Shown: positions 7,147 through 15,970, numbered from the stretch's first letter. The stretch is DNA of 32,548 bases from an uncultured Eubacteriales bacterium (GCA_900542565.1 UQOC01000022.1:1-32548); one strand, 5' to 3'. Notes: generated by a model not told the origin, from the letters alone. Program-made: numbers and translations.

Positions 7147-7179
7147 TATGTCTCAATTCACCTGTGGTCAGCCCTGATC

Positions 7180-8190
7180 CTACACTACATTCCCAGCCTT
7201 TTGTTTTCCGTTTTGGGCCATGACACCTACAAGGGCATGAGGCACATACAGTTCTTCCAGATAAGCAATTTCTTCATCAGTCAGTTCCAGCTCCACTGCT
7301 TTGACGGCTCCGTCCACATGGGAGAATTTTGTGGCGCCCACCACCGGCGCAGCAACTTTTGTGAGAAGCCACGCCAGAGAGACCTCTGTCATTGATACTC
7401 CCCGTTTCTGTGCGGTCTCCCATACACGGTCAATGATCTTTCCGTCAGCCTCGGCAGTGGCGTCATATTTAAAGTGAGCATAGGAGTCCTCCTCAAATCT
7501 TTTGGAAGTCTCGCCCGGCCTGCGGGACAGCCTTCCACCTGCAAGGGAACTATACGGAGTCATGGCAATATTTTCGCTTTGGCAGAAAGGAATCATCTCC
7601 CGTTCTTCCTCTCTGGCTATCAGATTATAATGGCTCTGAACTGAAATGAACTGAGCCATTCCGTTTTCCCTAGCAAAATCATTAGCCTTACACAACTGCC
7701 ATGCAAAGCAGTTAGATATGCCTATGTAGCGCACCTTTCCTGCTTTCACCACATTATCCAGGCCCTCCATTATCTCTTCCATCGGAGTATGATAATCCCA
7801 CATATGATAGATATACAGATCTACATGATCCATACCGAGATTGCTGAGGCTTCTGTCCAGATAGTCTGCTATATGCTGCTGCCCAGTCACATTGCCGTCG
7901 ATCTCTTCTTGGGTGCGCGGCGTAAATTTAGTAGCTATGACATAATCGTCACGCCGGGCAAAATCCCTGAGCGCCCTGCCCACATATTGCTCGCTGGTAC
8001 CGTTCTGGTATACGACAGCCGTGTCGAAAAAATTTATCCCTGAATCAAGACCGTGTTTTATTATCCTGCGTGTCGTTTCCTCATCCACTGTCCAGCTATG
8101 CTGACCGGTGGCTGCATTCCCGAAACCCATACATCCCATACAGATTCGAGATACATTAAGGTCTGAACTGCCTAATTTAATATATTTCAT
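7180..8190 (-). CDS. Aldo/keto reductase
   Basis: A 336-aa cytoplasmic NADPH-dependent oxidoreductase of the aldo/keto reductase superfamily, probably acting on aldehydes or ketones. The catalytic tetrad is visible as D56 (FFDTAVVY), Y61, K88 (IATKF) and H129 (YIYHMWDY). The C-terminal VVGATKFSHVDGAV segment binds the cofactor phosphate. The start at 8190 (MKYIKLGSSDL) is chosen because its ATGA overlaps the flavodoxin stop, which is translational coupling; the longer MGGKH form would lie inside the flavodoxin gene. It is the second gene of a two-gene operon with a flavodoxin, suggesting a redox or electrophile-stress role. The substrate cannot be inferred. Confidence 0.92.
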   Translation of the reverse strand: MKYIKLGSSDLNVSRICMGCMGFGNAATGQHSWTVDEETTRRIIKHGLDSGINFFDTAVVYQNGTSEQYVGRALRDFARRDDYVIATKFTPRTQEEIDGNVTGQQHIADYLDRSLSNLGMDHVDLYIYHMWDYHTPMEEIMEGLDNVVKAGKVRYIGISNCFAWQLCKANDFARENGMAQFISVQSHYNLIAREEEREMIPFCQSENIAMTPYSSLAGGRLSRRPGETSKRFEEDSYAHFKYDATAEADGKIIDRVWETAQKRGVSMTEVSLAWLLTKVAAPVVGATKFSHVDGAVKAVELELTDEEIAYLEELYVPHALVGVMAQNGKQKAGNVV

Positions 8191-8660
8191 ATGCTTTCCA
8201 CCCATTTTTTAAGAACTTCCGGGGAATAGTTCCCGTTAAGCATCTTTCCTTCTATGATCTGAGCTCCTTTGGCGCTGTCTCTGAGGCCTGCTGCGCTTTT
8301 TCCCAGTCCGCTGCCGCCGGATGTGGCAAAAAGCACTATTTTCTTGCCGGTCCAGTCATAACTTTCAAGAAAAGTATTTATGATGGTTGGAGCTACATAC
8401 CACCAGATCGGGAATCCAAGAAAGATGGTGTCGTACTGCTCTATATGAGCGTCCTTATCTGCGATGGCCGGACGGCTGGACTTATCGTTCATCTCCACAG
8501 AGCTGCGGGACTTTTTATCCATCCAGTTGAGATCTGCGCCGGTATACGGAACAGCCGGCCTTATCTGGTAAAGATCTGCGCCTGCGGCTTTGGCCAGGTT
8601 CTGGGCGGCTTTTTCCGTAACGCCGCTGGCGCTGAAATATGCTACTAATGTCTTGCTCAT
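8187..8660 (-). CDS. Flavodoxin
   Basis: A 157-aa single-domain flavodoxin of the type that carries electrons through FMN. The N-terminus SKTLVAYFSASGVTEKAAQN contains the phosphate-binding loop for FMN. The IFLGFPIWWYVAPTIINTFL segment and ATSGGSGLGKS loop are typical of the flavodoxin_4 group. The start at 8660 is set by AAGGAGGT seven bases upstream; a longer frame to 8723 runs through the promoter and is not real. The gene overlaps the downstream aldo/keto reductase by four bases. A perfect promoter and two operator-like palindromes lie immediately upstream, so expression is probably inducible. Confidence 0.93.
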   Translation of the reverse strand: MSKTLVAYFSASGVTEKAAQNLAKAAGADLYQIRPAVPYTGADLNWMDKKSRSSVEMNDKSSRPAIADKDAHIEQYDTIFLGFPIWWYVAPTIINTFLESYDWTGKKIVLFATSGGSGLGKSAAGLRDSAKGAQIIEGKMLNGNYSPEVLKKWVESI

Positions 8661-8679
8661 TATGATACCTCCTTTTTTC

Positions 8680-8692
8680 TGACATCGTGTCA
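8680..8692. promoter_or_regulatory. Second operator-like palindrome of the flavodoxin operon
   Basis: TGACATCGTGTCA, a close variant of the upstream operator, placed at about +5 to +20 of the transcript between the -10 box and the Shine-Dalgarno. Confidence 0.6.
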
Positions 8693-8702
8693 GTATACGC
8701 AT

Positions 8703-8731
8703 ATTATAATACCATTCTGACACTGTGTCAA
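8703..8731 (-). promoter_or_regulatory. Consensus promoter of the flavodoxin-AKR operon
   Basis: Perfect TTGACA (8726-8731), 17-bp spacer, perfect TATAAT (8703-8708) on the minus strand. Such a strong promoter with an overlapping palindrome points to control by repression. Confidence 0.9.
8718..8730. promoter_or_regulatory. Operator-like palindrome over the -35 box
   Basis: TGACACTGTGTCA, a perfect 6-1-6 dyad that covers five bases of the -35 box. A TetR-like repressor is one plausible ligand; no such regulator is encoded in this window. Confidence 0.7.
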
Positions 8732-8741
8732 TATTTTTTGT

Positions 8742-8779
8742 AAAAAAATCCCCGTCTCTGTGCAGTCACAAAGACGAGG
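8742..8779 (-). terminator. Terminator of the XRE-MFS operon
   Basis: A 13-bp stem with two G-U pairs (8750-8762 with 8767-8779), tetraloop, then seven U on the minus strand. It lies 18 bp past the MFS stop and ends just before the flavodoxin promoter. Confidence 0.88.
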
Positions 8780-8797
8780 CATCATCCAGGCACGGTC

Positions 8798-10027
8798 TTA
8801 CTGCTGCTCCCGGTGGTTTTCAGCCTTTTCCAGGCTGCTGTGTATTATCATCCCTGCTATCGAGATTACCACCGTCGAAGCTCCGGATATCAAAAACCAC
8901 ATGGGCACTCCTATGATCTCGGCAAGGGGCGATGCTACCAGGAGTCCCAGAGGCATCGCCAGTGATGAAGCCAGAGCGAACAGCGAAAAAGCACGTCCCA
9001 TTTTTTCAGCCGGTATGGTAGCCTGCATATACGCTACAAAAGGAATGCTGTTTACATTGGCAAAAGCTCCCATTATGCCGCAGAGAACGGCAAAGGCTGC
9101 CCATGCCCACATGTAATGCGGCAATATCCCGCATAGGGCCGAAGTGACTCCCACTCCCAGTATGCCTATATATGAGGCAAACAGCTGTCTCCTGATCTTA
9201 ATGACATTTCCTATCAGAAATGCCGCCGCCATCATGCCAAGAGCATATGCAACTTCCACGGCGCTGCCGTGCCAGGCCGAACCTCCGAAATAATCGCTGG
9301 TCATCAGCGGATAAAAGGAGGACAAGGGCATAAAGAACACCATGCACAGAGTCTCTACAAGTATCAGCACTGAAAGGGCCCTGTCAGCCTTGATGACCTG
9401 CACGCCCTCTTTAAATTCCTTTATCATGGAATGTTTTTCGGCTAAGGTCTTTTCTATAGGCGCAATGCGCACTATCATCAGCATAATGCTGGCGATAAGG
9501 GCTCCTGCCAGATCTGTCAGCAGTACGACCGGCAGAGGGAAAGCCGCATACAGCGCCGCTCCGATTGCCGGTCCCAGCAGGAAAGAGCCGGATACTACCA
9601 TCTGATTCCAGCCGCCCACTTTCATCAGGTCTTCAGCCGGCACAAATTGAGGTATCATTGCCTGAAAAGATGGAGAATGAAATGCGCTGCTCATGCTCCT
9701 GAGAAAAAGGATGACTACGGCAGTCCACACAGGCATCGGCCTGACCCACAGCAGCACTGCAAATACCGCTGCCACCGCTCCGACAAACATATCGGCACAT
9801 ACACATATATATTTTCGGTTATAGCGGTCTGCTGCTATCCCGGCCAGGGGGCTGAGCAAAGTTGCAGGCAAAAATGCGGCAAGGCCCGCCATACCCATCA
9901 TAAATGCAGAGCCGGTTTCGCTGGCGATCCACCAGATAAGTGCAAACTGAACAGCGGAGCTTCCTATAAGGGAAGCCGCCTGTCCTGCCGCAATGGTAAC
10001 AAATTTCTTTTTCCAGTTCCCGTTCAT
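8798..10027 (-). CDS. MFS transporter (drug-exporter type)
   Basis: About 409 aa with 10-12 hydrophobic segments and the MFS motif A region GIAADRYNRKYI after the second helix. The length and the VTIAAGQAASLIGSSAVQFALIWW-like N-terminus resemble MefA-type macrolide exporters and other MFS_3 proteins. The start at 10027 (MNGNWKKKF) is preferred behind GGAGGAG; the longer reading begins with GTG at 10051 inside the end of the XRE gene. It follows the membrane-anchored XRE regulator with 20 bp between them, so both are probably transcribed together. The exported substrate is unknown. Confidence 0.88.
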   Translation of the reverse strand: MNGNWKKKFVTIAAGQAASLIGSSAVQFALIWWIASETGSAFMMGMAGLAAFLPATLLSPLAGIAADRYNRKYICVCADMFVGAVAAVFAVLLWVRPMPVWTAVVILFLRSMSSAFHSPSFQAMIPQFVPAEDLMKVGGWNQMVVSGSFLLGPAIGAALYAAFPLPVVLLTDLAGALIASIMLMIVRIAPIEKTLAEKHSMIKEFKEGVQVIKADRALSVLILVETLCMVFFMPLSSFYPLMTSDYFGGSAWHGSAVEVAYALGMMAAAFLIGNVIKIRRQLFASYIGILGVGVTSALCGILPHYMWAWAAFAVLCGIMGAFANVNSIPFVAYMQATIPAEKMGRAFSLFALASSLAMPLGLLVASPLAEIIGVPMWFLISGASTVVISIAGMIIHSSLEKAENHREQQ

Positions 10028-10047
10028 CTGTCTGTTTTCTCCTCCGA

Positions 10048-11049
10048 TCACTGTCCTCTTTTGCGGAGCAGTGCAGTATATATGCCCCTGGCGGCGGCAT
10101 AAATGACTCCCGCTGCAGGCCAGATCACCCAGCTCATATGCCAGTCATGACTGATAAAGCTGTATATCAGATATATGGCCGTCACCACCAGCCAGTATGC
10201 TGTTGTAATGGCATCCAGTATAGGGTCCTTTTCCTCTTTTGCGTACTCTTCCTCCTGTAGCAGTTTTGAAAAGCTTTCAATAGTTATCCCCGCCGGAATG
10301 ATGAACATCATGGAAACTGCCACGGTCACGAACATGGCCGCTAATCCCACAATAAACTGATAGCCGTCCTCTTCTCCAGTCAGGGCGCCGGCAGCAAAAA
10401 GAGGCACTACTGACAAGATCGCAATACATACCCCTATTATGAGCTTGCGTGTATAAGCAGGTTTGGCCTCTTCGCGCCACTTCCTTATGGTTTCTTCTGT
10501 TGACTCGTCCAATTCCAGGACTTCTTTTTCAAGATACGCAAAGCGGGAAGTCTTGCTCCCGCACCAGATGAACATTGCCACAGCAGCAGCTACTATAAAG
10601 AACATTATAAGTATCCCCACCATTCCCATCCCGTCTTCTGAGGCTATTATGACACCGTATTCGGATGCTCCTGCCAGCAGCAGCATACATACAGGAGAAA
10701 TTATGCACAAAGCTACTCCTGCGCTTATAACTTTTTCTGTTTCTTTTTTTGCGGAAAGAAAGTCTGCGGCTTCGTCCAGCGTCACTTTTCTTCCTTTTTT
10801 CGCCTTTTCCTGTCTTTGGGCGGCGCCAGTGTCCGGAACAACATCTGCATGGCTTTCATCTTTCAGCAGATAGTCTACGGTCACTCCGAATATTTCTGAG
10901 AGCCTGACGATCTTATCCAGGTCAGGCATGGATGCTCTGCTTTCCCACTTTGACACGGACTGGCGTGTCACATTTATCATTTCAGCAAGTTCTTCCTGAG
11001 ACCAGCCTTTTTTCTTTCTAAGCTGGATTATCTTATCAGCTAAGTTCAT
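10048..11049 (-). CDS. XRE family regulator with C-terminal membrane domain
   Basis: A 333-aa protein with an unusual two-part layout. Residues 1-60 are a classical Cro/CI helix-turn-helix ([20 protein letters not shown] at about 17-36). After a charged linker, residues 105-330 contain about six hydrophobic segments in three pairs, so the DNA-binding domain is tethered to the membrane. This architecture is common in Firmicutes beside transporter genes, but its signal is mostly unknown. GGAGG lies 12 bases upstream of the ATG. The MFS gene follows in the same operon, suggesting that the protein senses a membrane-active compound and controls that exporter. Confidence 0.88.
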   Translation of the reverse strand: MNLADKIIQLRKKKGWSQEELAEMINVTRQSVSKWESRASMPDLDKIVRLSEIFGVTVDYLLKDESHADVVPDTGAAQRQEKAKKGRKVTLDEAADFLSAKKETEKVISAGVALCIISPVCMLLLAGASEYGVIIASEDGMGMVGILIMFFIVAAAVAMFIWCGSKTSRFAYLEKEVLELDESTEETIRKWREEAKPAYTRKLIIGVCIAILSVVPLFAAGALTGEEDGYQFIVGLAAMFVTVAVSMMFIIPAGITIESFSKLLQEEEYAKEEKDPILDAITTAYWLVVTAIYLIYSFISHDWHMSWVIWPAAGVIYAAARGIYTALLRKRGQ

Positions 11050-11108
11050 ATTTATCGTTTACCTCCAAAGTTCCTTTTGGTAGGATCATAACTTTTTTGC
11101 TCGGTTTC

Positions 11109-11138
11109 ATCTACCAATCAGACTTGGAAATTTGTCAA
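11109..11138 (-). promoter_or_regulatory. Candidate promoter of the XRE-MFS operon
   Basis: Perfect TTGACA (11133-11138), 18-bp spacer, weak GTAGAT (11109-11114). TTGGTAG here and CTACCAA some 35 bp downstream form an inverted repeat that could be a regulator site. Confidence 0.4.
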
Positions 11139-11178
11139 CCGGCAGTTGCGTTTCAGGCAGTAAGCCGCTTTTAGGGCG

Positions 11179-11212
11179 TAAAAACACCGGCAGTCCTGCA
11201 AGGACTGCCGGT
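11179..11212 (-). terminator. Terminator of fhs
   Basis: Perfect 12-bp stem ACCGGCAGTCCT/AGGACTGCCGGT (11186-11197 with 11201-11212), 3-nt loop, then GTTTTT on the minus strand, 37 bp after the fhs stop. Confidence 0.92.
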
Positions 11213-11248
11213 ATCAGCACAAGCTTAACGGCTGTCTCCTGCCAGGCA

Positions 11249-12925
11249 TCAGAACAGTCCAGTTATTTTTCCGTCCTCGTCCACATCTATCTTTTCAGCT
11301 GCAGGAACTTTTGGAAGACCCGGCATGGTCATTATATCTCCCGTCTTTACTACAACGAATCCTGCTCCCGAACAGAGTTTAACTTCTCTGACGGTTATGC
11401 GGAAATTTTCCGGTGCTCCCAGCAGTTTGGGATCATCTGAAAAACTGTACTGGGTCTTGGCTATGCACACAGGCAGGTGGCCGAACCCGTCTCTTTCTAT
11501 GGCTGCCATCTGTTTCAACGCCGCCGCAGTATAATCAACTCCGTCTGCCCTGTATATCTTTGAAGCAACGGCGCCGATCTTTTCCTTCAGCGTGAGGTCA
11601 TCCTCATACACAAAGTGGAAATCATTTTCTCCTTCCACCAGTTTTACCACTTCATTGGCCAGCTGTATACCGCCTTCTCCGCCTTTTCCCCACACTTCTG
11701 AAACGACTGCGTTTACTCCCAGCGCCGCACATTTTTCCTTTACCATGGCCAGTTCGGCTTCCGTATCAGTAGGAAACCTGTTTACGGCCACAACGCATGG
11801 GAGGCCAAAGTTCTTTGTGACATTTTCCACATGTCTGAGCAGATTAGGCAGTCCCTTCTTGAGAGCTTCGAGATTCTCCTCGCCCAGATCGTCCTTGGCC
11901 ACTCCGCCGTGATATTTGAGGGCTCTTACAGTAGCTACCACAACGGCTGCCGACGGTCGCAGCCCGGCCTTACGGCACTTGATGTCTACGAATTTTTCTG
12001 CACCCAGATCGGCCGCAAATCCTGCTTCTGTCACAACATAATCTGCCAGTTTCAGCGCCATCCTGGTGGCCATTATGGAGTTGCAGCCATGAGCTATGTT
12101 GGCGAAAGGACCTCCATGAACAAAGGCAGGAGTATGCTCAAGCGTCTGCACCAGATTTGGCTTTAAGGCATCTTTAAGGATAGCCGCCGCCGCGCCTTGT
12201 ACTTTAAGGTCACGGACAGTCACCGGTCTGTCGTCATATGTATATCCCACAGTTATGGAAGCAAGTTTTTCTTTAAGGTCATTTATACCGGATGAAAGAC
12301 AGAGGATGGCCATGATCTCACTGGCTACGGTAATGTCAAAGCCGTCTTCTCTGGGAACGCCGTTGGTCCTTCCGCCAAGTCCGTCTACTATGAACCTCAG
12401 CTGACGGTCGTTCATATCCAGCGCTCTTTTCCATGTGATCTTCTTTACATCTATTCCCAGCTCGTTGCCCTGCTGTATATGATTGTCCAGACAGGCAGCG
12501 ATCAGGTTGTTGGCCGCCCCAATGGCGTGCATGTCGCCGGTAAAGTGCAGATTGATATCCTCCATCGGTATGATCTGAGCATATCCGCCGCCTGCGGCCC
12601 CGCCTTTTATCCCAAAGACCGGTCCCATGGAAGGTTCCCTGAGGGCTGCAAACACATTCTTGCCTATCTTTTGCAGTGCGTCTGCCAGGCCTACGGATGT
12701 GGTGGTCTTGCCTTCACCGGCAGGAGTAGGCGAAATGGCGGTCACAAGAATGAGTTTCCCGTCGGGCCGGTCAGCAAGGTCCTTTAATATCCTGTAGTCT
12801 ACCTTTGCCTTGTAGCTGCCGTACTGTTCCAGATATCTGCTGTCTATGCCCGCTTTTTCGCTTATGGCAGTTATAGGCTGGGGTACGGTCTCCTGAGCGA
12901 TCTGAATGTCACTTTTAAATTCCAT
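11249..12925 (-). CDS. fhs: Formate--tetrahydrofolate ligase
   Basis: A 558-aa cytoplasmic enzyme that joins formate to THF with ATP to give 10-formyl-THF. The P-loop is TPAGEGKTT (67-75), and the following [21 protein letters not shown] and [11 protein letters not shown] segments are hallmarks of the family. Length matches the usual 550-560 aa. AAGGAGG lies at optimal distance from the ATG. It is the last gene after rnhB (28-bp gap, no promoter seen between). With folD in the same window, the cell can shuttle formate into one-carbon units. Presence of fhs is common in clostridia and does not by itself show acetogenesis. Confidence 0.97.
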   Translation of the reverse strand: MEFKSDIQIAQETVPQPITAISEKAGIDSRYLEQYGSYKAKVDYRILKDLADRPDGKLILVTAISPTPAGEGKTTTSVGLADALQKIGKNVFAALREPSMGPVFGIKGGAAGGGYAQIIPMEDINLHFTGDMHAIGAANNLIAACLDNHIQQGNELGIDVKKITWKRALDMNDRQLRFIVDGLGGRTNGVPREDGFDITVASEIMAILCLSSGINDLKEKLASITVGYTYDDRPVTVRDLKVQGAAAAILKDALKPNLVQTLEHTPAFVHGGPFANIAHGCNSIMATRMALKLADYVVTEAGFAADLGAEKFVDIKCRKAGLRPSAAVVVATVRALKYHGGVAKDDLGEENLEALKKGLPNLLRHVENVTKNFGLPCVVAVNRFPTDTEAELAMVKEKCAALGVNAVVSEVWGKGGEGGIQLANEVVKLVEGENDFHFVYEDDLTLKEKIGAVASKIYRADGVDYTAAALKQMAAIERDGFGHLPVCIAKTQYSFSDDPKLLGAPENFRITVREVKLCSGAGFVVVKTGDIMTMPGLPKVPAAEKIDVDEDGKITGLF

Positions 12926-12953
12926 ATGTGCCTCCTTGATAAGATAAAATGCT

Positions 12954-13625
12954 TTACAATATATTCTTCAGGAAAGTTTTCCTGTGTATTGGCGTTATGC
13001 CGTTTTGTGCTATCGCTTCGTAATGGGACTTTGTGCCGTATCCCTTGTTTTTGTCAAAACCATACTGAGGATATTGTTGATGACAGCCGAGCATGAACCT
13101 GTCTCTGGTAACTTTGGCTATTATGGATGCCGCCGCAATGGAAAGGCTCTTTGCGTCTCCTTTTATGATGGCATGCTGAGGTATCTTTATATCTTCAAGC
13201 GCCACCGCATCTATGAGCAGCAGTCCGATTTTCTTGCCTGTCCTCTGCTCAAGCATGTCCGATGCGGAAATAACTGCTTCTTTCATAGCCTGTTTGGTAG
13301 CGTTCAATATGTTTATCTGGTCTATGACATTATTATCTGCCATTCCTACGCCGTAAGCAAGTGCTTTTGATGTTATCTGTCCAAAAAGTTCTTCTCTGCG
13401 CTTTTCGGAAATTTTTTTGGAATCGTCTATTCCCATCACATCAAAGTCTTGTCCCAGGACGACGCAGGCTGCTGTTACAGGGCCTGCCAGTGGGCCCCGG
13501 CCGGCTTCGTCTATTCCTGCTATGATACAGGCGTCAGCTCCGGCCATCCCGGCAGCCTGAATGTCAAACTCCCGCATGATGCGGAATTTTTCCTTTTGAA
13601 ATTCTTCTCTTTCTTTCTTAGTCAT
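12954..13625 (-). CDS. rnhB: Ribonuclease HII
   Basis: A 223-aa endonuclease that cuts the RNA strand of RNA-DNA hybrids and removes misincorporated ribonucleotides. The N-terminal catalytic pair is D39-E40 in [16 protein letters not shown]139 lies in LLLIDAV and the KGDAKS and AKVTRDR motifs follow. The start at 13625 (MTKKEREE) is chosen because GGAGA lies seven bases upstream and the ATG overlaps the rbgA stop by eight bases, which is translational coupling. The longer reading to 13691 lies inside rbgA. Gene order rplS-rbgA-rnhB is conserved in Firmicutes. Confidence 0.95.
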   Translation of the reverse strand: MTKKEREEFQKEKFRIMREFDIQAAGMAGADACIIAGIDEAGRGPLAGPVTAACVVLGQDFDVMGIDDSKKISEKRREELFGQITSKALAYGVGMADNNVIDQINILNATKQAMKEAVISASDMLEQRTGKKIGLLLIDAVALEDIKIPQHAIIKGDAKSLSIAAASIIAKVTRDRFMLGCHQQYPQYGFDKNKGYGTKSHYEAIAQNGITPIHRKTFLKNIL

Positions 13626-14478
13626 CTGCTTTCTCCAATGTGATGTTTCCGATCTTTCCGCTGCGGAATTCATCCAGGACCGTTCTTGCACATCTCACAT
13701 AATCTATCCGCTTTCCCTGCAATATGAATCCACGCTTTGCAGCTATTGACTCCATATTGACAAGAGCATCACCGCTGATCTCATCCAATTTATATCGTGC
13801 CACAAGTTCATCCGGATAATCCTTTTGCAAAACCTTTATCAATTCCAGCGCCAGATCTGCCTGATCTATGATCTCATCTCTTATGGATCCGCAGAAGGCA
13901 AGATCAAGTCCGGCTTTTGGGTCTTGAAATTTGGGCCATAGGATTCCCGGTGTGTCCAGAAGCTGCATGCCGTTTTTCAAGGCGAGCCACTGTTTTCCCC
14001 TTGTGACTCCCGGTTTGTCACCGGTCTTGGCGCTCTTCCTTCCGGTCATCCTGTTTATGAGAGACGACTTGCCCACATTGGGAACGCCTACTATCATCAT
14101 ACGCAGAGGCTTCTTTCTCATCCGTTCTTTGTCTTTTTCTTCCTGTATTGCTGTCAGCAGTTTAAACAGCTGGTTTACTCCGCTGCCTTTGGCGCAGTCC
14201 ATGGCAAGGGCGTCATAGCCTTCGCCTTTAAAGTGTTTTATCCACTGTTCGCTGGCCCGGCTGTCGGCCAGATCGCTTTTGTTTAAGGCGATCACCCTCC
14301 TCTTGCCTTTGATGAGATCATCTATGATCGGATTGCGGCTTGAGACAGGTATCCTTGCGTCCACAACTTCAATGACCAGATCTACCATCTTGAGGTTTTC
14401 TTCTATCAGCTCCCTGGTCTTTTTCATGTGTCCGGGATACCAGTTGATATTTTTCATGTTAGTATTGTAATCCATCAT
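13618..14478 (-). CDS. rbgA: Ribosome biogenesis GTPase RbgA (YlqF)
   Basis: A 286-aa circularly permuted GTPase needed for late assembly of the 50S subunit. The permuted order is visible: G4 NKSD (66-69) comes first, then G1 GVPNVGKSS (131-139), then G3 DTPG (175-178). The N-terminal NWYPGHMKKTRE is the family signature, and a C-terminal ANTAR-like helical domain follows. Two adjacent ATGs (14478 and 14475) follow AAAGGA; the first is used here. It overlaps rnhB at its 3' end. A terminator lies between rplS and this gene, so its expression depends on read-through or an unseen promoter. Confidence 0.95.
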   Translation of the reverse strand: MMDYNTNMKNINWYPGHMKKTRELIEENLKMVDLVIEVVDARIPVSSRNPIIDDLIKGKRRVIALNKSDLADSRASEQWIKHFKGEGYDALAMDCAKGSGVNQLFKLLTAIQEEKDKERMRKKPLRMMIVGVPNVGKSSLINRMTGRKSAKTGDKPGVTRGKQWLALKNGMQLLDTPGILWPKFQDPKAGLDLAFCGSIRDEIIDQADLALELIKVLQKDYPDELVARYKLDEISGDALVNMESIAAKRGFILQGKRIDYVRCARTVLDEFRSGKIGNITLEKADD

Positions 14479-14500
14479 CTGTCTGTTTTCCTTTAAAACC

Positions 14501-14528
14501 AATGCAGCGGCTTTTTAAGAGCTGCATT
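14501..14528. other. Hairpin just upstream of the rbgA Shine-Dalgarno
   Basis: Perfect 8-bp arms AATGCAGC/GCTGCATT (14501-14508 with 14521-14528) and a 12-nt loop. On the minus strand it is followed by GGTTTTAAAGGA, so the tail is too short for a normal terminator and merges into the ribosome binding site. It may modulate rbgA translation. Confidence 0.5.
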
Positions 14529-14565
14529 CTTGGTACTGCCGGGAATGTATTTTGTATCCATAATG

Positions 14566-14591
14566 AAAAAAGGGAATCCATACGGACTCCC
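14566..14591 (-). terminator. Terminator of rplS
   Basis: 8-bp stem GGGAGTCC/GGATTCCC with one G-U pair (14584-14591 with 14572-14579), GTAT loop and six U on the minus strand, nine bp after the rplS stop. Confidence 0.85.
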
Positions 14592-14600
14592 TGTTCAAAA

Positions 14601-14942
14601 CTATTCCTTAGTTTTAATTTTTGCGGCTTTGCCTGTTCTCTCACGCATATAGTTGAGTTTTGCTCTTCTGACATCGCCTTTTCTTACGACTTCGATCTTT
14701 TCGATCTTCGGTGAATGAAGCGGGAAAGTTTTTTCTACGCCTACTCCCGAAGAAATCTTCCTGACGGTAAAAGTTTCGCTGATACCGCCGTTCTGTCTCT
14801 TGAGAACGAATCCCTCAAAAACCTGGATCCTTTCTCTGTTGCCTTCTTTGATTTTGATGTGGACCCTGACAGTGTCGCCTACACCAAAAGCAGGGATATC
14901 GTCTTTCTTATATTCTTCTGTTATCGATCTTAAAATATCCAT
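14601..14942 (-). CDS. rplS: 50S ribosomal protein L19
   Basis: A 113-aa ribosomal protein located at the 30S-50S interface. Conserved segments are [50 protein letters not shown] and the basic tail [19 protein letters not shown]. The start at 14942 ([13 protein letters not shown]) is set by AAGGAGGATACAA; the longer frame to 15029 runs through the leader and is not real. A terminator follows at once, and rbgA and rnhB lie downstream. The usual upstream partners rimM and trmD are absent here; a Xer-like gene occupies that side. Confidence 0.97.
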   Translation of the reverse strand: MDILRSITEEYKKDDIPAFGVGDTVRVHIKIKEGNRERIQVFEGFVLKRQNGGISETFTVRKISSGVGVEKTFPLHSPKIEKIEVVRKGDVRRAKLNYMRERTGKAAKIKTKE

Positions 14943-15010
14943 TTGTATCCTCCTTCCCTCCAAGGCGTTCGTGGCGCAATCATTTCCAGAGGACCGCCCG
15001 TAATAACTTA
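14943..15010 (-). promoter_or_regulatory. Candidate L19 leader RNA
   Basis: The 5' untranslated region of rplS contains GGCGG and CGCC segments, a CCTC that could pair with the GGAGG ribosome binding site, and a GCCACGAACGCC stretch. This looks like the ribosomal protein L19 leader described in Firmicutes, but I recognise it only by resemblance and could not run a covariance search. Confidence 0.45.
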
Positions 15011-15013
15011 TAT

Positions 15014-15042
15014 AGTTTAACACATCCACCGCACCTTTGCAA
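15014..15042 (-). promoter_or_regulatory. Candidate promoter of rplS
   Basis: TTGCAA (15037-15042), 17-bp spacer, TAAACT (15014-15019) on the minus strand, upstream of the leader. Confidence 0.5.
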
Positions 15043-15088
15043 GCAGATTTTATATATCATGTCAGCTTTTTTCAAGCCTTATGGACTT

Positions 15089-15970
15089 TTACGCCCGCGG
15101 ATGGCTCTTGTCATATACATCCTTTATACGGTTCTTGGTAAAGGCTAGATAGTTCTGGGTGGCCGAAATATCCTCATGTCCCATCAGTTCCTGAAGAGAT
15201 TTGAGATCAGCACCATTCTGGAGCATGTGTATGGCGAAAGAGTTCCTGATTGCCTGAGGTGTCAGGTTTATATCAAATCCTGCCGCCTCGCCATACTCTT
15301 TCAGTATCTTCCACAGTCCCTGTCTCGTGATCTTGCTGCCTCGGCAGTTTACGAACAGGTGAGGCTCGTCCTGCCTGCCCCTGACAAATTGTTCCCTTGA
15401 GATCTGAAGATACTTTTCCATGGCGTTCCTTGCCATGCGGCCAATAGGTATGATCCTGGCACGCATATGTTCTCCCTGGCATGTTATAAAACCCATGCGG
15501 AGATTGAGATCAGCCATTTCGAGGTTTATGACCTCTCCTGCTCTTATCCCGGTGGCGTACATCAGTTCCAGCAAAGCTCTGTCTCGGATTCCCTTTTTAC
15601 TGTCATCGGGCAGCTCCATCAATCTGTTGATCTGCTCTACAGTCAGAAAATCCATGGACTTTTTTTCTATCTTAGGTGATTTGATATTATCTGCCGGATT
15701 GCTGGCCATCCCGGCTTTTTTCATCAGGAAATCATAATATATCCTTATTGAGGAAAGCTTTCTGTTCACCGTTGACTTGGACGATCCGGCGTTTTTCAGT
15801 TCCATCAGAAAAGCCACAACATCGGCATTTGTTGCGAAAACATCTTCGTCAAGGCCCCTGTCCTTTAAAAAACGGCTGAACTGCTCAACATCCCTTATAT
15901 ACGCCCTTGAAGTGTTGCCTGCTGATTTCTTCTCTTCCTTTAAATATTTTTCAAACTGATCCTTGTACAT
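15089..15970 (-). CDS. Xer-like tyrosine recombinase with altered active site
   Basis: A 293-aa protein with the two-domain layout of XerC/XerD: an N-terminal SAM-like DNA-binding domain (1-100) and a catalytic domain. Of the six usual catalytic residues, R143 (ATGIRAGE), R242, H265 (LMGHEDIS) and Y274 (TQNYLAF) are present. The HxxR histidine is Gln239 (TPQAIRNSF), and the beta-hairpin Lys position is Glu or lost (QGEHMRARIIPIG). The neighbours spoIIM and nudF match the region of xerD in Bacillus, so it descends from a housekeeping recombinase rather than a phage integrase. AGGGGAAAG and a good promoter precede it. Chromosome-dimer resolution is possible but doubtful with these substitutions. 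Confidence 0.85.
   Translation of the reverse strand: MYKDQFEKYLKEEKKSAGNTSRAYIRDVEQFSRFLKDRGLDEDVFATNADVVAFLMELKNAGSSKSTVNRKLSSIRIYYDFLMKKAGMASNPADNIKSPKIEKKSMDFLTVEQINRLMELPDDSKKGIRDRALLELMYATGIRAGEVINLEMADLNLRMGFITCQGEHMRARIIPIGRMARNAMEKYLQISREQFVRGRQDEPHLFVNCRGSKITRQGLWKILKEYGEAAGFDINLTPQAIRNSFAIHMLQNGADLKSLQELMGHEDISATQNYLAFTKNRIKDVYDKSHPRA

Larger units (their letters stand above)
6702..7179. other. Gene-free 478-bp intergenic region rich in repeats
   Basis: Between rarA and the aldo/keto reductase no convincing gene is present. The region holds a 10-bp-arm inverted repeat (6811-6851), three copies of a 40-nt module (two direct, one inverted), a strong minus-strand terminator and a 21-bp tandem duplication. 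A 64-codon minus-strand frame at 6873-7067 lies mostly inside the repeats and has no Shine-Dalgarno, so I do not call it a gene. Confidence 0.6.

Noticed and set aside
15089..15970. Xer-like gene as a phage or element integrase
   Set aside because: The neighbours are spoIIM, nudF and rplS, no other phage genes or attachment repeats are present, and the length fits XerC/XerD.
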